From contig JACEVL010000159.1 in NCBI GenBank assembly GCA_020284085.1, positions 1,962,231 through 2,026,230 on the forward strand: a stretch of 64,000 nucleotides of DNA, in the 5' to 3' direction. Shown in pieces: positions 10,587-21,407 of the stretch (position 1 is its first letter; each line of letters starts with the position of its first letter). Made by a program: the position numbers and the translations under genes. The notes under the pieces were generated by a model. It was not told where the DNA came from, did not search any database, and saw only the letters and a list, made by a program, of their open reading frames with translations. The stretch is from Aporrectodea caliginosa. Its lineage: Eukaryota; Annelida; Clitellata; Crassiclitellata; Lumbricidae.

Positions 10587-11010
10587 GGGGTCGTCCATTA
10601 ATTATGTCAACAAAATAGGGGGAGGGGGTTTGAAAAAGTTTGACAGTTGTTGACAAGGGGGAGGGGGTTCGGTACAATTTGACGACAACAAATTTTTTTT
10701 CCCAATGAATCAACACAGACCCTTCAAAATGGTAGCGAAAACATTAAGTAACGCTAAAAATGTATAAAGTGCTTAATGTTTAGTACTACTAAAAAGCTGG
10801 TAATAAACTAAACTCATATATTTTGAAATAGTGTAAAAAAAATTTTTTAATTATTCTACATGTATTGAGCTATTGTGTTTCTTTTTTGTGGGGGGTTCTG
10901 GGATTGTTGACATAATTTTTTAGGGGGTCCGTCAATGTTTCATTTGTTGACAAGGGGCGGAGGGGTCAAAAACTGCCTAAAATTTGTTGACGTAATTAAT
11001 GGACGACCCC
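10587..11010. mobile_element. MITE with GGGGTCGTCCATTAATT inverted repeats and CTA TSD
   Basis: The ends are ggggtcgtccattaattatg and the reverse complement of gggggtcgtccattaattacg. CTA flanks both sides (10584-10586 and 11011-11013). A 3-bp YTA/TWA duplication with G-rich ends is the habit of PIF/Harbinger elements. It sits in the last intron of the annexin gene. There is no transposase. A related inverted copy is at 50606-50985. Confidence 0.75.
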
Positions 11011-11204
11011 CTACGTAATTCACCCAACAGATAAGTTCAACTTAATATATGCAAAGCATTCTGTTAAACTCGGCAATCATTGAACTACCACATACACTTT
11101 AATTCAGCTTGTCAATTTAAAATGTTTACTTCAACTCATACAATTCATTGTTGGGAACTTCCACAACTTGTCAGATTCAACTTACACTACTTGACAGCTT
11201 GTGA

Positions 11205-11400
11205 CACGGTGGCCAAGAGCACTCGCCTTGTTAGATGGAGAATATGCGTTTGAACCTACACTGAGACAGTTCTGTGTAGGGAACTCGACTAAAGTCCTTC
11301 ACTGAGTCACTCACAATTATGATAGTGGTGCTTAATGTAGTGTAGTGAATGTAATTGAACATTTATATAGCGCTCCTTCAAGATATCTACTCAGAGGCGT
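11205..11400 (+). mobile_element. SINE/LINE 3'-end remnant with tatagcgctcc motif
   Basis: Contains a tRNA-like stretch (ggtggccaagagcactcgcc, then a degenerate gtttgaacct). A minus-strand LINE tail motif catttatatagcgc follows, and this motif is shared with 24955-24975. Boundaries are uncertain. Confidence 0.4.
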
Positions 11401-11605
11401 TCTCTGTGCTAGCCTTTATGATGTTAAATGTCATTACGAATGAATATATTAGATCAGTTAGCAAACTATGCACAGTAAGCTGAAGGAGTCACCAGTGGGG
11501 GCCCACGCATACTGATCATGCATAACAATAATAACTTCAATTCATGCATTATCTGATGAAAAAGAAACACTAAAAACCTTGATGATAAAGAAACTAGCAA
11601 TTCAC

Positions 11606-11787
11606 CTTCATGAATTTTCCTAGTGGCTGTTTTTAGTTTCGCTCAAACTCTTGCTTGATTTGAACCATGTCGATCTCGCATCTGCTGACAACCGTTCGTA
11701 TCAGACTGTCATCATTTGTTCCGAGTGCATGCATTGAATCGTACAGAGTTTTGGCAAACTGCGTTGCCTCGCTTCTTATGCAGCCAA
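11606..11787 (-). pseudogene. Annexin repeat 4 exon with in-frame TAA
   Basis: On the minus strand the acceptor is tttgttcag and the donor is aag/gtgaat. The 182 nt carry two bases of a split codon then 60 codons. The order is IRSEATQFAKTLY, LGTNDDSLIRTVV, SRCEIDMVQIKQEFERN, stop, KQPLGKFMK. The frame continues perfectly on both sides of the stop and joins the last exon in phase 0. This shows a single substitution (TAA for TAT or TAC) and not a wrong frame. Confidence 0.85.
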
Positions 11788-11994
11788 CTGAACAAATTTA
11801 CAAACTATGATTATGGTACGTTCAAGTAAATTTGATTGGCACAAAGAGAGAAAGCAGAGAGTGGGAAATCACTGCAAATCACAAGGAGGAGGGGAAAAAG
11901 GGAAGGGCTTGGAGCTTTAGCCCCCCAAAAATCTGAAATCCTGGCGCCTCCACTGGGTCGAAGACCAAACATGATCCCATAGATACCATGCAGG

Positions 11995-12150
11995 AACAGG
12001 TCACAGAGTCAGAGGTCACATAAACAGAGGTCACATAGGCAGAAAGGTCACAAAGAGCAGAGGTCACATAGGCAGAGGTCACATAGTCAGATATCACACA
12101 GTCAGAAGTGACAACCAGAGGTCACATACACAGAGGTCACAGGTCACACA
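11995..12150. repeat. cagaggtcacatag minisatellite
   Basis: About nine imperfect 13-17 bp units of (g)cagaggtcacatag. It lies inside the annexin gene span, where missing exons would be expected. Confidence 0.85.
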
Positions 12151-12189
12151 GGCAGAGGGGGATGTTAAGTGGTAACATTCTAGCTCAAG

Positions 12190-12290
12190 AACAAATAGAT
12201 CTTCTAAGACGTGATTCGACACCCATAGCCCCTTTAGGTCCACCACTCAGCCTTCCACTCCCTAGAGGCAGCTGTAAAACGAGTGGGCGC
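12190..12290 (-). pseudogene. Possible decayed annexin exon (repeat 2/3 junction)
   Basis: After an acceptor-like attttag, the minus strand encodes LVLQLPLGSGRLSGG in one frame and VLEDLFVLELE in another. This loosely recalls the LLxxLLxGxR...VxxDVxxLY stretch between annexin repeats, with a frameshift. It is placed exactly where such an exon should be. Weak. Confidence 0.22.
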
Positions 12291-12490
12291 CTAAAATGCT
12301 GCCAAGACGTGTGTTCAGAAAGATCATGAAATTTGTACCATCATGTTTCAAAGTTACTTACTGTGGTTTGTCAGTGAGCTTGTTAATAAACACGAATATT
12401 ATTATTATTCACCAAACTATGACAGTACTTTACACTACGATACACCATATATGCCAATAATGCAGAAGCTGAAAGGTTTCCACAGCTCAC

Positions 12491-12581
12491 TTGTCTGGAA
12501 CTGTTGGTTGATCTCAGCCAGTTGTGCATTCGATTGCGTGCAGAGGATCTCGATCAAACAACCCTCGTCAGTTCCGAGGCC
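12491..12581 (-). CDS. Annexin repeat 2 exon
   Basis: The acceptor ttccag precedes GGCCTCGGAACT (Gly-Leu-Gly-Thr) and the donor is a/gtgagc. It encodes GLGTDEGCLIEILCTQSN and LAEINQQFQT, the calcium loop and helix of an annexin repeat. It joins the 13432-13545 exon in phase 0. Confidence 0.85.
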
Positions 12582-12696
12582 CTGGAATTGATCTTAATGA
12601 TTGAAAGAATTCAAATATTTGAACAGTATGGGTCAATTTCTCTAAAAATATATTATATAAATATTCATGAAAATGGACAGATGTGCTAAATAGAGG

Positions 12697-12835
12697 TTCA
12701 CATACATACATACAATATCATACATGTATGTCTTTTGTGCTGCTTTTGTGCATACATACAAACATACATGAAATATGCATCCAGACATACATAAACACAC
12801 ACAAACATACATACATACATCAAAATATGCATACA
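12697..12835. repeat. (CATA)n microsatellite
   Basis: Two catacatacata runs separated by a short insert; a symmetric tgctttttgtgc-like centre gives some dyad symmetry. Confidence 0.75.
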
Positions 12836-12946
12836 TTTTTAAAAGAACATGAACTAAAAGCAGCACAAAAGACGGCTGTGTATAAAATGCTAGCAATTTT
12901 ATTTTCTTTGAATCAGCTATTTGGGCAATTCCTAATAAGTTGAGGC

Positions 12947-13225
12947 ATCCATAGGATACCATCATTGTATCATTCTTATTCATAGGATACAGTCATTGTA
13001 TCATTCTTATTCATAGGATACAGTCATTGTATCATTCTTATTCATAGGATACAGTCATTGTATCATACTTATTCATAGGATACAGTCATTGTATCATTCT
13101 TATTCATAGGATACCATCATTGCATCATTCTTATTCATAGGATACAGTCATTGTATCATTCTTATTCATAGGATACAGTCATTGTATCATTCTTATTCAT
13201 AGGATACTATCACCGTATCATTATA
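12947..13225. repeat. 31-bp minisatellite
   Basis: About nine head-to-tail copies of a unit reading cataggatacagtcattg then tatcattcttatt (31 bp). The units are almost identical, so the array is young. It lies in an intron of the annexin gene, between its 12491 and 13432 exons. Confidence 0.93.
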
Positions 13226-13244
13226 TATTTGAAGAGCATGAGAG

Positions 13245-13340
13245 TGGAACTCTTAAAATGTCCTCGCAGAGATTGGAACTCCCGACCTGTTAGTCGACAG
13301 TCCAGCACGCTAACCATTTGACCATCACGCACCAGATACA
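13245..13340 (-). mobile_element. tRNA-like SINE head
   Basis: On the minus strand: ggtcaaatggttagcgtgctgg (A-box region), then gggagttccaatctc (B-box region). Similar tRNA-like pieces lie at about 26095-26150 and 37075-37135. There is no CCA-ready acceptor stem, so it is not a working tRNA gene. Confidence 0.5.
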
Positions 13341-13572
13341 AGACATAGTAAAGCAACCTAGAAGTAGCTTCCTACTAGTGGAGCTATATAAATCGTCATT
13401 ATTACAGTGACAATGACGTATATGAAAATACCTTCATGGCCTTTCGCAGTTCGTCTGCGTCTCGTTCGGCCGGTGTCTTGCAAAGACTTGTGATCGTATG
13501 ACAGAAGTTGCCGGAAATTTCCGATTTCAGTTCAGAAATTCGGTCCTAAAGAATTAAAAAGCTCATTAGTAA

Positions 13573-13656
13573 TGCATGTATGTATGTATGTATGTATGTA
13601 AGTGTGTGTCTGTGTGTGGTTGTGTATGTATGTATGTAGGCCTATGTATGTATGTG
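13573..13656. repeat. (TGTA)n microsatellite
   Basis: TGTA runs interrupted by tgtgtgtctgtgtgtggttg and by taggccta. Confidence 0.88.
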
Positions 13657-13661
13657 TACTG

Positions 13662-14842
13662 CAGAGATGGGTAACTAATCGATTAGATGCTAATCGATTA
13701 GCTAATCGATTAGACAAACAGCTAATTCTAATTAATAATAATTATATTCGTTTATTGAGAAAGACAACTCTAATTGGCACACCGCAATCAGTTACAATGT
13801 CAAAGAGTTCATAGAAAATGTTAGGTGTTTGTTTTACTCATTGCATAGTTAGTCGACCGTAATGTTCGAATGAGGAAGGACATAGTCATTGAGCACTAGC
13901 ATAGAGGACTCTAGGTATGAAGTTTTTATTGTCTTTGAGGGGCAGCTCAAACGGGTGCCGTCTGGGTCGAAGATTGTAGCGTCTCTCGGCCACCCAATTC
14001 TAATTGATTAGCTGTCATCTGATGCTAATTCTAATTCAAATCGATTAGCAATTTTCAGCTAATTCTAATCGAAAATCGATTAGCTGATCGATTAGATGTG
14101 TGAAATTAAGCTAAGCACGCATTCATTAAGAATGAATTTATTAATATTGAGTTTTCAAAAATTCCTTACTTACTTATTTATCTGAAGGCTGTTTCAAACC
14201 TACAATGATCTGTTCATGGTTATCTGCCCATTCTGCTCATGGTGTAACACTGTAAGAGATAGTACTACTCTTACACCATGATTCTGCTCATGCAACACTG
14301 AAAGATTTGCATGTCTTCATGTTCTTCATCTACAGCATCATTGTGTTCCTGCAACCGCAGCTGCCATAGAACGCGTATTTAGTTTTGTGGCTACATCGTA
14401 AACGCTAGGCGCTGTAGGCTAAGTGATGTCGTGATTCAAGACATGCTAATTGCAAAATGCAATAGTGAACTTATGCAGTAGCAATGTCAATAATTGCAGC
14501 ATGTATTGACTGATGTGGTGTTGCTTGCTGGCTTTTGCATTGTTCTCACGCATAGCAGTTGTGCAGTTTTACATATTGTAATAGGCTACAACAACTTGCA
14601 GTATAGTAACTTGTGCTCTGATTACAATTTGACAAATTCATGAAGCAAATAATATTATATGTATCGAACTATCGATTATCTAAATCTAATTCTAATTGCT
14701 AATCGATTAGCTGCTGCTCATTCTAATTCTAATCGATTAGCTAAAACCTTTTGCTAATTCTAATTCTAATCGATTAGCAAATTTCAGGAGCTAATTCTAA
14801 TTCTAATCGATTAGCAGTTCTAGCTAATCGTACCCATCTCTG
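13662..14842 (+). mobile_element. Decayed hAT transposon with TAATCGATTAG subterminal repeats
   Basis: The ends are inverted: CAGAGATGGGTAACTAATC on the left and the complement of CAGAGATGGGTACGATTAG on the right. Inside each end are multiple copies of TAATCGATTAG. Near 14345-14396 the plus strand encodes PATAAAIERVFSFVA. This matches the conserved C-terminal dimerisation motif of hAT transposases (PATSxxSERVFSxxG pattern). The rest of the transposase is gone. No exact 8-bp duplication was found at the ends. Confidence 0.72.
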
Positions 14843-15766
14843 TTAGGGACATACCTCCAACCAGTGTTTTAGTTGTCAAAAAACAACTGGGGGTCAAAAA
14901 ATTTGTAGATTACCAAAGTACACGAACACAGGTCTAAATTAAATTTTAATGTTGTTATATTATACATTTGATGACTCATGAGATATCTTAGTTTATTCTA
15001 TAAATCTATCTAAGCGACAAAACAAACAAATTACATAATCACATGGACCAAACACCAGGTTTTTGTAAAGACCTACCCAGGCTTGGACTGGGCCGCCGGG
15101 ACACCGGGAGATTCCCGGTGGGCCGGATGGTCGGCGGGACGATGGGCCGGCGCCCAGAATAGAAAAAATCTGATTAAAAATATTATGATATTTTAGTTCT
15201 ACGTTTTAATTATAATTTAATTATAATGTCCGATACACAGCGAAAACTGCTGGATTCTTTGACAAGCTTGAATTCATTTTGACAGCGCAATTTTGTTTGA
15301 AAGTGATGAACACACAACTCCGTTATTTCAATAATCACACACAAACGGCATGAGCTTATAAAGGTTACCACGTTCAATCACCATGTACCATGGCTTATTC
15401 AAACTTGTTTTTGGCTTACAAATTCGGGTTGATAGGCCTATTATCCTAATCACAAGTTGCCTGTGAGAGGTCGTTTTCGAAATTGAAATATATTTTGAAC
15501 AGATTTAAGAAATTTGCTAAGTCAGTCAAGTTTAGAGTTTTGCATGCTCATGGTTTAGGCTTATGAAAGGACCTTCTCAGAATTAATAATGATGACATCA
15601 TTGACGTTTTGACATCAATTGGTGATACGATGAAAAACTACTATAGCCTAATAGTGCTTTGTGAGAAGTTGTGTCTACTAATTCTATCCTGATGTTAATA
15701 TAAGTTTCTGAAATAAACTAAACTGTGCACAGTGCACTGCATAATGCAACAGTTGGTTCCATATAT

Positions 15767-15910
15767 CAATCAATCAATCAATCAAGTTGTTTTATTGCAA
15801 CCAAAATATTACAATTATGCCAGAGAATGTAAATTTTAAAAAATGCATTGGCGACAAAGGGAGGCCCTAAAGGGATGGAGATCCCGCTAAGGAGGGTCAC
15901 CCAGATAGCA
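15767..15910 (-). mobile_element. LINE 3' end, inverted copy
   Basis: Starts on the plus strand with atcaatcaatcaatcaatca (the tail) and gttttattgcaa (a polyadenylation signal reversed). Its tagcgggatctccatcc segment, read on the minus strand, matches copies at 8931 and 16041. Confidence 0.6.
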
Positions 15911-16040
15911 AATTACAACAACAAAATCCAAGTTACCAAAAAATTACAAAAAATATAATTACGAATTTACGACAAAGCAGAAATTATGTTTAGTTGTTAA
16001 TCTTTAATATTCATTTAACAATATTTATGCCAAATGTTAT

Positions 16041-16175
16041 TCTAGGTGTCCCTAGTTAGCGGAATCTTGATCCCTTTTGGGACTCCTCTTGCGGCCAATC
16101 TGGTTATTTCACGTTAGAGTGTTCTGTAATTTGATAAGGCTTCAATCCCAAAAAAGTTTTGATATGTTTTGATTT
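16041..16175 (+). mobile_element. LINE 3' end, copy B
   Basis: Shares ttctaggtgtccctagttag and gatcttgatcccttttggga with copy A at 8931. It is about 130 bp downstream of an inverted relative and inside the nested hAT. Confidence 0.65.
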
Positions 16176-16852
16176 GGCCCATTAATAAAAATGTCCTCAT
16201 TTTATGCAAAATGTTAAAAAATTGGCGGATGTGGCACCACTCAGACCCCTCTGTCAGATTATCCTGAAAAGTTTCGCGCCTTCAGCGTTCGATAATGTGG
16301 GCCGTCCATGACCAAATTTCCCGGGCCGCTTTTGCAAGCCAGTCCAACCCTGGACCTACCCCGCCAACATATTTTCAGTTACTTAGCTGAGGGGTTGGAA
16401 AGAGAACGGGGGGGTTGAACCCCCCAACCCCCCGACAACTAAAACACTGCCTCCAACCCGCTTGATCCATTGGTGTCTCAACTCAATCTTTTGACAGACA
16501 AAGACTGCATTCCATGCATGTATGAACTCTTGCAAGGTCCATGTGCAAACTGACAAGCATAAAATTTTAGTCTCTTATGAATGGCCGAGACACCCAAAAT
16601 CTAGTTTTGAAATGTACTATGTGTTATTGTAACTGTTATATGCATTGTTGCTTTGGAAATAAAAGTTTTGCCAGTTGTCAGTTAGTCATTGTCTTCTTAG
16701 CATACAATAAATTAAACGTAGGCAAATGAAATTATCAACAACATTTCTGCCAGTGGAATCTGAATTTTCCACCTGAAGGCTACATTAATTCACTGGATGA
16801 ACAATGCAATTTAAATAGCAACAAAGCATAATAATGACAGTTTGACCAAACT

Positions 16853-17120
16853 CAGTGCTTTTTTTCAGCCGGAGCGGTCCGGAACGGCGTTCCGGTACCT
16901 TTTTTCAGCCATTAAAAAATAATTAATTTTATTAAAATTTGTAATAAAAAATTATATAAAATTATTTAGATACTTTAATTTAATGTAAGTGCTGTCAGTG
17001 TTTATTGATACTGATATATAAGAAACAGAAATATTAGCATAAAATATGCCCCTAATCGCCCCTATGATTGTTCTGAATTTGTTGAGTTCCGGAACCTTTT
17101 TTTCTAGAAAAAAAGCACTG
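16853..17120. mobile_element. hAT MITE with 8-bp TSD ACCAAACT
   Basis: The 268-bp element has ends CAGTGCTTTTTTTC and its complement (gaaaaaaagcactg), with ACCAAACT duplicated exactly at 16845-16852 and 17121-17128. The interior has ccggaacggcgttccgg palindromic sequence. Confidence 0.85.
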
Positions 17121-17253
17121 ACCAAACTCATCCTGTTACAAATACAGTTCGCCAGTTGGCTTAGTAGCAAAGTTACAATGAACGCTCAGCCAATGGAATA
17201 TAGTGTACTGCCATAGATTCAGGCCAACTGGCGCTCCTGTCACTACTTGATTT

Positions 17254-17443
17254 ATGTCGGCTGCATTCGACACAGTCGACCACGACATCTTAATTTCAGA
17301 CAACCGGAACAGAAGTCGGCTACGATTGTCATACAAAAATCTGCTACAGGTCCCGCGGTCTTCTACGAGGTTTGGCGAATGTTCCTTCTCTGTCGCAGGA
17401 CCCACTGCATGGAACAGTCTTCCAGATCATGTAAAGAATGCGC
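17254..17443 (+). pseudogene. CR1-like LINE fragment with internal deletion
   Basis: One frame joins SAAFDTVDHDIL, the RT motif A region, directly to NLLQVPRSSTRFGECSFSVAGPTAWNSLP, the far C-terminal signature of CR1-like ORF2. The RT palm between them is missing, so this is a deleted copy. It runs straight into (ATT)n at 17445. Confidence 0.75.
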
Positions 17444-17444
<1 letters not shown>

Positions 17445-17516
<72 letters not shown>

Positions 17517-17531
17517 GTTATTATTATTATT
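17445..17531. repeat. (ATT)n microsatellite, left flank of the second RLE retrotransposon
   Basis: About 28 ATT units between a LINE fragment and the 3' end of the minus-strand element. Confidence 0.95.
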
Positions 17532-17556
17532 GACATTTATTGTCTGAAAAGTCATC

Positions 17557-19165
17557 TCAGCAGATCTCAGAGAGCGTTGGCAATGTTCCGGAGAGGCAGA
17601 TGGCATTCCCCAGTTGCAGAGCTACTGAGATACGCTGGAACAAGTACGATGTCTCCAGTGGATCGTGCGTTGCGTCCTTAATCCGGCTACCCAACTCTAA
17701 TATGAATTGCAGACCTTCACTGCTCCAAGCGCCGCCGGTTTCCATGGCGACAGCTACAAAGTCATGGCTGGTAGTAATTGTAGAGTATTTCACCCTCTTT
17801 GAAACAGTGGCTCGTTCGGCGGCTTCTCCAGCTCCGATTGACGTGTAAGGAAGATGAGACGTGGCGTAGGTGTCGGACACTGTCACATCCCATGCCAGAC
17901 ATCGTCCACGTGACCAAGGGATCAGCGTAACACCGTCTGGCCGCTTCCCGTCTTCTCTTGAAAGGCCGAGAGGTTCTTTCTGAGCAGGTATTTTCGCTCT
18001 GCCAAGGGCTCTCCAGAGGACGTCGTTTATCATACTGTGCCGCTACTGTTTACCGCCGCCTCCTCTACAAACCAGTCCGTGAAGTCCTCTTGCGTCGACT
18101 TTTTCCCGGCAGTGGTGGCACAAATGCGGCTCACAGAGTATCGTGCCTAGCCTCATCCCGACTGCGATTCGTACCTCCTCGTCTGAGAGGCGCAGGCCCA
18201 GAGCAGTCACAGGGGGAGCTAGCATCCAGTCACCAGAGTGAGGTGCTCGAGAAGCTAGTAGTCGGGCGCGATCACGTGGACGGTGGAGCGTTAGTGGACT
18301 CGAGTAGGCCCTTCCGCGCCTTGTCTGTAAATAGGAGATCCCACTCTTTCTGGCGATAAGTTGCTACTCCTGTGGGTGGTTCTGCACCTGTCAGCGTCAT
18401 CCAAGCAGTGAGTGCTGAATTCGCCAGTTCGTACGGTATTTCAGCTGACTCTGTCGGTAAGATGGATGTCTGAAGTTCGTCTGTGCTAGCAGCAGAAGCC
18501 AGGAAGGCGGAAAGTGCCAGCGTAGATGCACAACGAACACCCAGACCACCATCTTTCACCGGCAGAGAAGCCTGGAGCCAACGGTCGTCGTCAAGGTCTA
18601 CATTTAAGATGGTTGAAAGACCTTCTCTCAATAAGTGGTCGAATCTGGCCAAGCCTGGGCAATCAGTAGGCCTACAGACAGCTGTGCGCAAACTGTATAA
18701 CAGCTTCGGCACACTTAAGCTGCTTCTAAGTAGGACCAGAGCGTCATGTGTTTTAAGTATTGATAATCTTTGTATGGCTCTTTCAAGATCGTTAGCTTTA
18801 TATTCCACGACCATATCCACAGCTAGACCGGGTAACAGAGGTGCACCCAACAACGTCATATGCTCGAAGGACGTGCTCTTGAACTCTTGAAAGGCCGGGT
18901 CATCAATCGGCATCCGGATGTTGTGGCACGCGATTGCGCATTTGCTGCGGTTTAAGAGTAAACCCAGGTTCTTTGCTTCCTGTGCAATCAGATGAACATC
19001 ACCGGCCACTGTCTCCTTACTACCACCAAATGTCAGGTCATATTCGGAGATCCGATCTCAGCTTTGTCAGTATCGGCTGTATTACAATTAAGGCAGAATT
19101 CCAGAGGGCTCAATGGATCGCCTTGCTGTGTCCCTTCTTCGGATCGTATGATGTTTGAGCCATAG
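17557..19165 (-). mobile_element. 5'-truncated R2/R4-type non-LTR retrotransposon, second copy
   Basis: The minus strand contains three frames in order. 19150-19010 has YGSNIIRSEEGTQQGDPL (RT motif B). 18272-19009 has AQEAKNLGLLLNRSKCAI (motif D), QASLPVKDGGLGVRCAS and LALSAFLASAAS. 18043-18225 has CEPHLCHHC...GLHGLVC (zinc knuckle). 17557-18033 has REDGKRPDGVTLIPW and CLAWDVTVSDT (nuclease core). It is clearly related to the 4031-7059 element but diverged, so it is a separate family member. It stops abruptly in the RT palm at about 19165, where (TTA)n begins. Several frameshifts; dead. Confidence 0.82.
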
Positions 19166-19190
19166 CGCAACAGTTATTATAATTATTATA

Positions 19191-19243
<53 letters not shown>

Positions 19244-19245
19244 CA
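19162..19245. repeat. (TTA)n microsatellite, right flank of the second RLE retrotransposon
   Basis: Array beginning ttattataattattataatt and continuing as pure TTA, abutting the truncated 5' end of the element. Confidence 0.93.
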
Positions 19246-19305
19246 ACAATATTTATTCTCTCCATCAATCAACATCAATACACCAATAGACAAGCTGTCG
19301 TCTGA

Positions 19306-19541
<236 letters not shown>

Positions 19542-20038
19542 GGTACTGCCAATCTTCGCCATGCAGCTAGCCAACAGCCAACTGCACGCCCAGAGACCAC
19601 CACGAGGAGGTGTTGGCAAAGGTCTCCGTAGTTCATTCATCTACAGCCTTGAAGCAACTAATTTCAGCATAATCACCCCGAGCAAGCACCCCAAATTCCA
19701 AATTTCATGAAATTCTAATTTTGAATTTTGAAATTTTCTTATAGTTCAAAAGACAAACAGCGAAAGTGACAGTAGTTATGACATTGATCACCAGGGGTCA
19801 AGAAAACACAAAAGACTATAATTATAGGCTCTGGAGATACATCGCAATGTTGGATTCCTTGACCAGCAACAAGGCAAAATATCAAAAGAAGAAGAATATC
19901 CGAGCAGCAACAAAGACATATAAGGAAACCGATATGGGAAGAAAGACACAACTGAAGGTGAGAAATGAAGGGACGGCAGAAACAGACAACATGCTAAGCA
20001 GAAAGGCCCCTCAATATGGAACAAGTAAAACAAGAAAA

Positions 20039-20545
20039 GCATCCTAACGTTCGTCTCTCTCCTCTTCAGTCGGTGCTCAACACAGCTGCTAGACTGATAG
20101 CCCGCCTTCCCCGCATCTCGAATTTTATGTTTGATGAACTTCATTGGCTCCCTCTCGCTGCTCGCATACAATTTAAAATCCTCACTCTGATCTTCAAGGC
20201 TCAGAAGGATCTTGCCCCGAAATATCTGGTTGGCGTAATACTTTGGCCTCATTCAGCTTCCTCCCACCGTCCACTTCGTTCCTTCAATAGACTTGACTGA
20301 CCTCTTGGTTCCCGTACTAGAACTGCTATAGGGTTCAATCTAGTTGCTTTGCTTCAGTTGGTCCCTCTCTTTGGAACGCGCTTTCTCCTTCTGTTCGCTC
20401 TACAATTCTATCTAGCAGTCTCTCTTTTTCATTCGCTTTTCTCAAAACCTGCTTTTTTCGCGGGACCTAGCGCACTGGGAGAGCTTCTGCACGTTTCACC
20501 CTTCTAGAGGCGCTTTACAACTGCTTAACTACAATACAATACAAC
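20039..20545 (+). pseudogene. CR1-like LINE ORF2 C-terminal fragment
   Basis: Encodes LQSVLNTAARLIARLP, FDELHWLPLAARIQFKILTLIFKA and APKYLVGVI, all hallmarks of the CR1-like C-terminal region. Frameshifts lead to a further CR1-like tail. It ends with a ggcgctttacaactgctt motif and (ACAAT)n. Truncated at the 5' side and inactive. Confidence 0.8.
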
Positions 20546-20849
20546 AATATGAAGCTCATGTGGTGAAACAAGCAAGAAACAGAGAAAAAGCAAAGCTCAT
20601 TTAGCACAAAGCGTAGACAGGTTGTAAGGACATAGAAGACCAAGCCCAACCCCTTGAAAACTAAATAAAATATAAAATAAATTAAATGGCCACAAAATAA
20701 ATGGTTGTAGTCTTGTAGATGAATGAACTACCCAAATGCGCCTTAACTAACAACACACAAGAGAAACAGTGATGCATTTGGTTATCACCTTTCTCAAACA
20801 AAAGCTAAGTTTAAATAGGTACTATAAAGTAGAAGAATGTTTAGAATAC

Positions 20850-21200
20850 CTCGTGTCTTCACTTCACATCTTGACTTTGAAGTTGAAGTTGGCGTTGGCG
20901 TTTGAAGTTGGCGTTGGCGTTTGAAGTTGAAGTTGGCGTCGGCGTTTAAAGATAAAATTGGCATCTGAAGTTGAAGTTGTCGTTGGACTTTGAAGTTGGC
21001 GTTGGCGTTGGCGTTAGAAGTTGAAGTTGGCGTTTGAAGTTGGCGTTGGCGTTTGAAGTTGAAGTTGGCGTTGGCGTTTGAAGTTAAAGTTGGAATTGGC
21101 GTTTGAAGTTGAAGTTGGCGTTTGAAGTTGAAGTTGGCGTTGGCGCTTGAAGTTGAAGTTGGCGTTTGAAGTTGACGTTGCTTTGCTTTCATGTTGACCA
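20850..21200. repeat. GAAGTT/GGCGTT minisatellite, module 1
   Basis: An array of gttgaagttggcgttggc-type 6-bp multiples, bounded on the left by tcttcacttcacatctt and on the right by ttgctttgctttcatgttg. Read on the minus strand it is a Gln/Asn/Thr/Ser-rich frame. This is repeat translation and not a known protein. Confidence 0.9.
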
Positions 21201-21407
21201 TACTACGGTTGACTTTCGATTTGGACTATTCATTTAATTTTATTTGCTAAAACCCCACCCCTCGTCAACTTCAAATTACCATAAGTTCAAACCAATTAAA
21301 AGTTCAGTTTAAATATGCAAGTAAATGTTCAGTACTATCTTTGATAAGTTCAGTCCTGTCTTTTAAAGTGTACTCTAATAAAGAATCTGAATTTAAATAT
21401 GGTACCT

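Larger units (their letters stand above)
10470..13545 (-). pseudogene. Annexin gene, incomplete and with an internal stop
   Basis: Four minus-strand exons with GT-AG borders match annexin core repeats. 13432-13545 (38 codons) contains ELKSEISGNF and DADELRKAMK, the end of repeat 1 and start of repeat 2. 12491-12581 contains GLGTDEGCLIEILCTQSN. 11606-11787 contains FAKTLYDSM, GTNDDSLIRTVVSRCEID and KQPLGKFMK (repeat 4). 10470-10541 is the final exon, starting DDTSGDY and ending in TGA. GxGTDE and D/E residues at repeat ends are the type-II calcium-binding pattern, so the product would bind acidic membranes with calcium. Repeat 3 and the first half of repeat 1 are not found. The repeat-4 exon has TAA where the family has an aromatic residue. 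Either it is a pseudogene, or an allele or assembly error affects one base and other exons were missed. Confidence 0.8.
15078..16352 (+). mobile_element. hAT transposon remnant (inner, nested); TSD GACCTACC
   Basis: The ends are CAGGCTTGGACTGG and the complement of CAGGGTTGGACTGG, with GACCTACC duplicated exactly at 15070-15077 and 16353-16360. At about 15460-15550 the plus strand encodes CERSFSKLKYILNRFK. This matches the ASCERSFSKLK-type C-terminal region of hAT transposases (the zinc-finger MYM-type group). It has itself been invaded by LINE 3' ends in both orientations. Not functional. Confidence 0.85.
14862..16449. mobile_element. hAT MITE (outer) split by another hAT; TSD CCTCCAAC
   Basis: The termini are CAGTGTTTTAGTTGTC and its reverse complement. 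CCTCCAAC flanks both ends exactly (14854-14861 and 16450-16457). Removing the inner element (15078-16352) and its duplication leaves about 305 bp, a typical MITE. The C-rich right subterminal region (aaccccccc) is the same feature seen in reverse inside the left end (gggggtc). Confidence 0.85.

Noticed and set aside
12108..12329. 73-residue plus-strand ORF
   Set aside because: Starts in the cagaggtcacatag minisatellite and overlaps the antisense decayed annexin region; no domain.
12947..13225. CRISPR array (regular 31-bp repeats)
   Set aside because: The repeats are contiguous with no unique spacers and lie in an animal genome; it is a minisatellite.
13245..13340. A functional tRNA gene
   Set aside because: A and B box-like sequences are present but no acceptor or anticodon stems fold properly; similar heads recur elsewhere, so a SINE is more likely.
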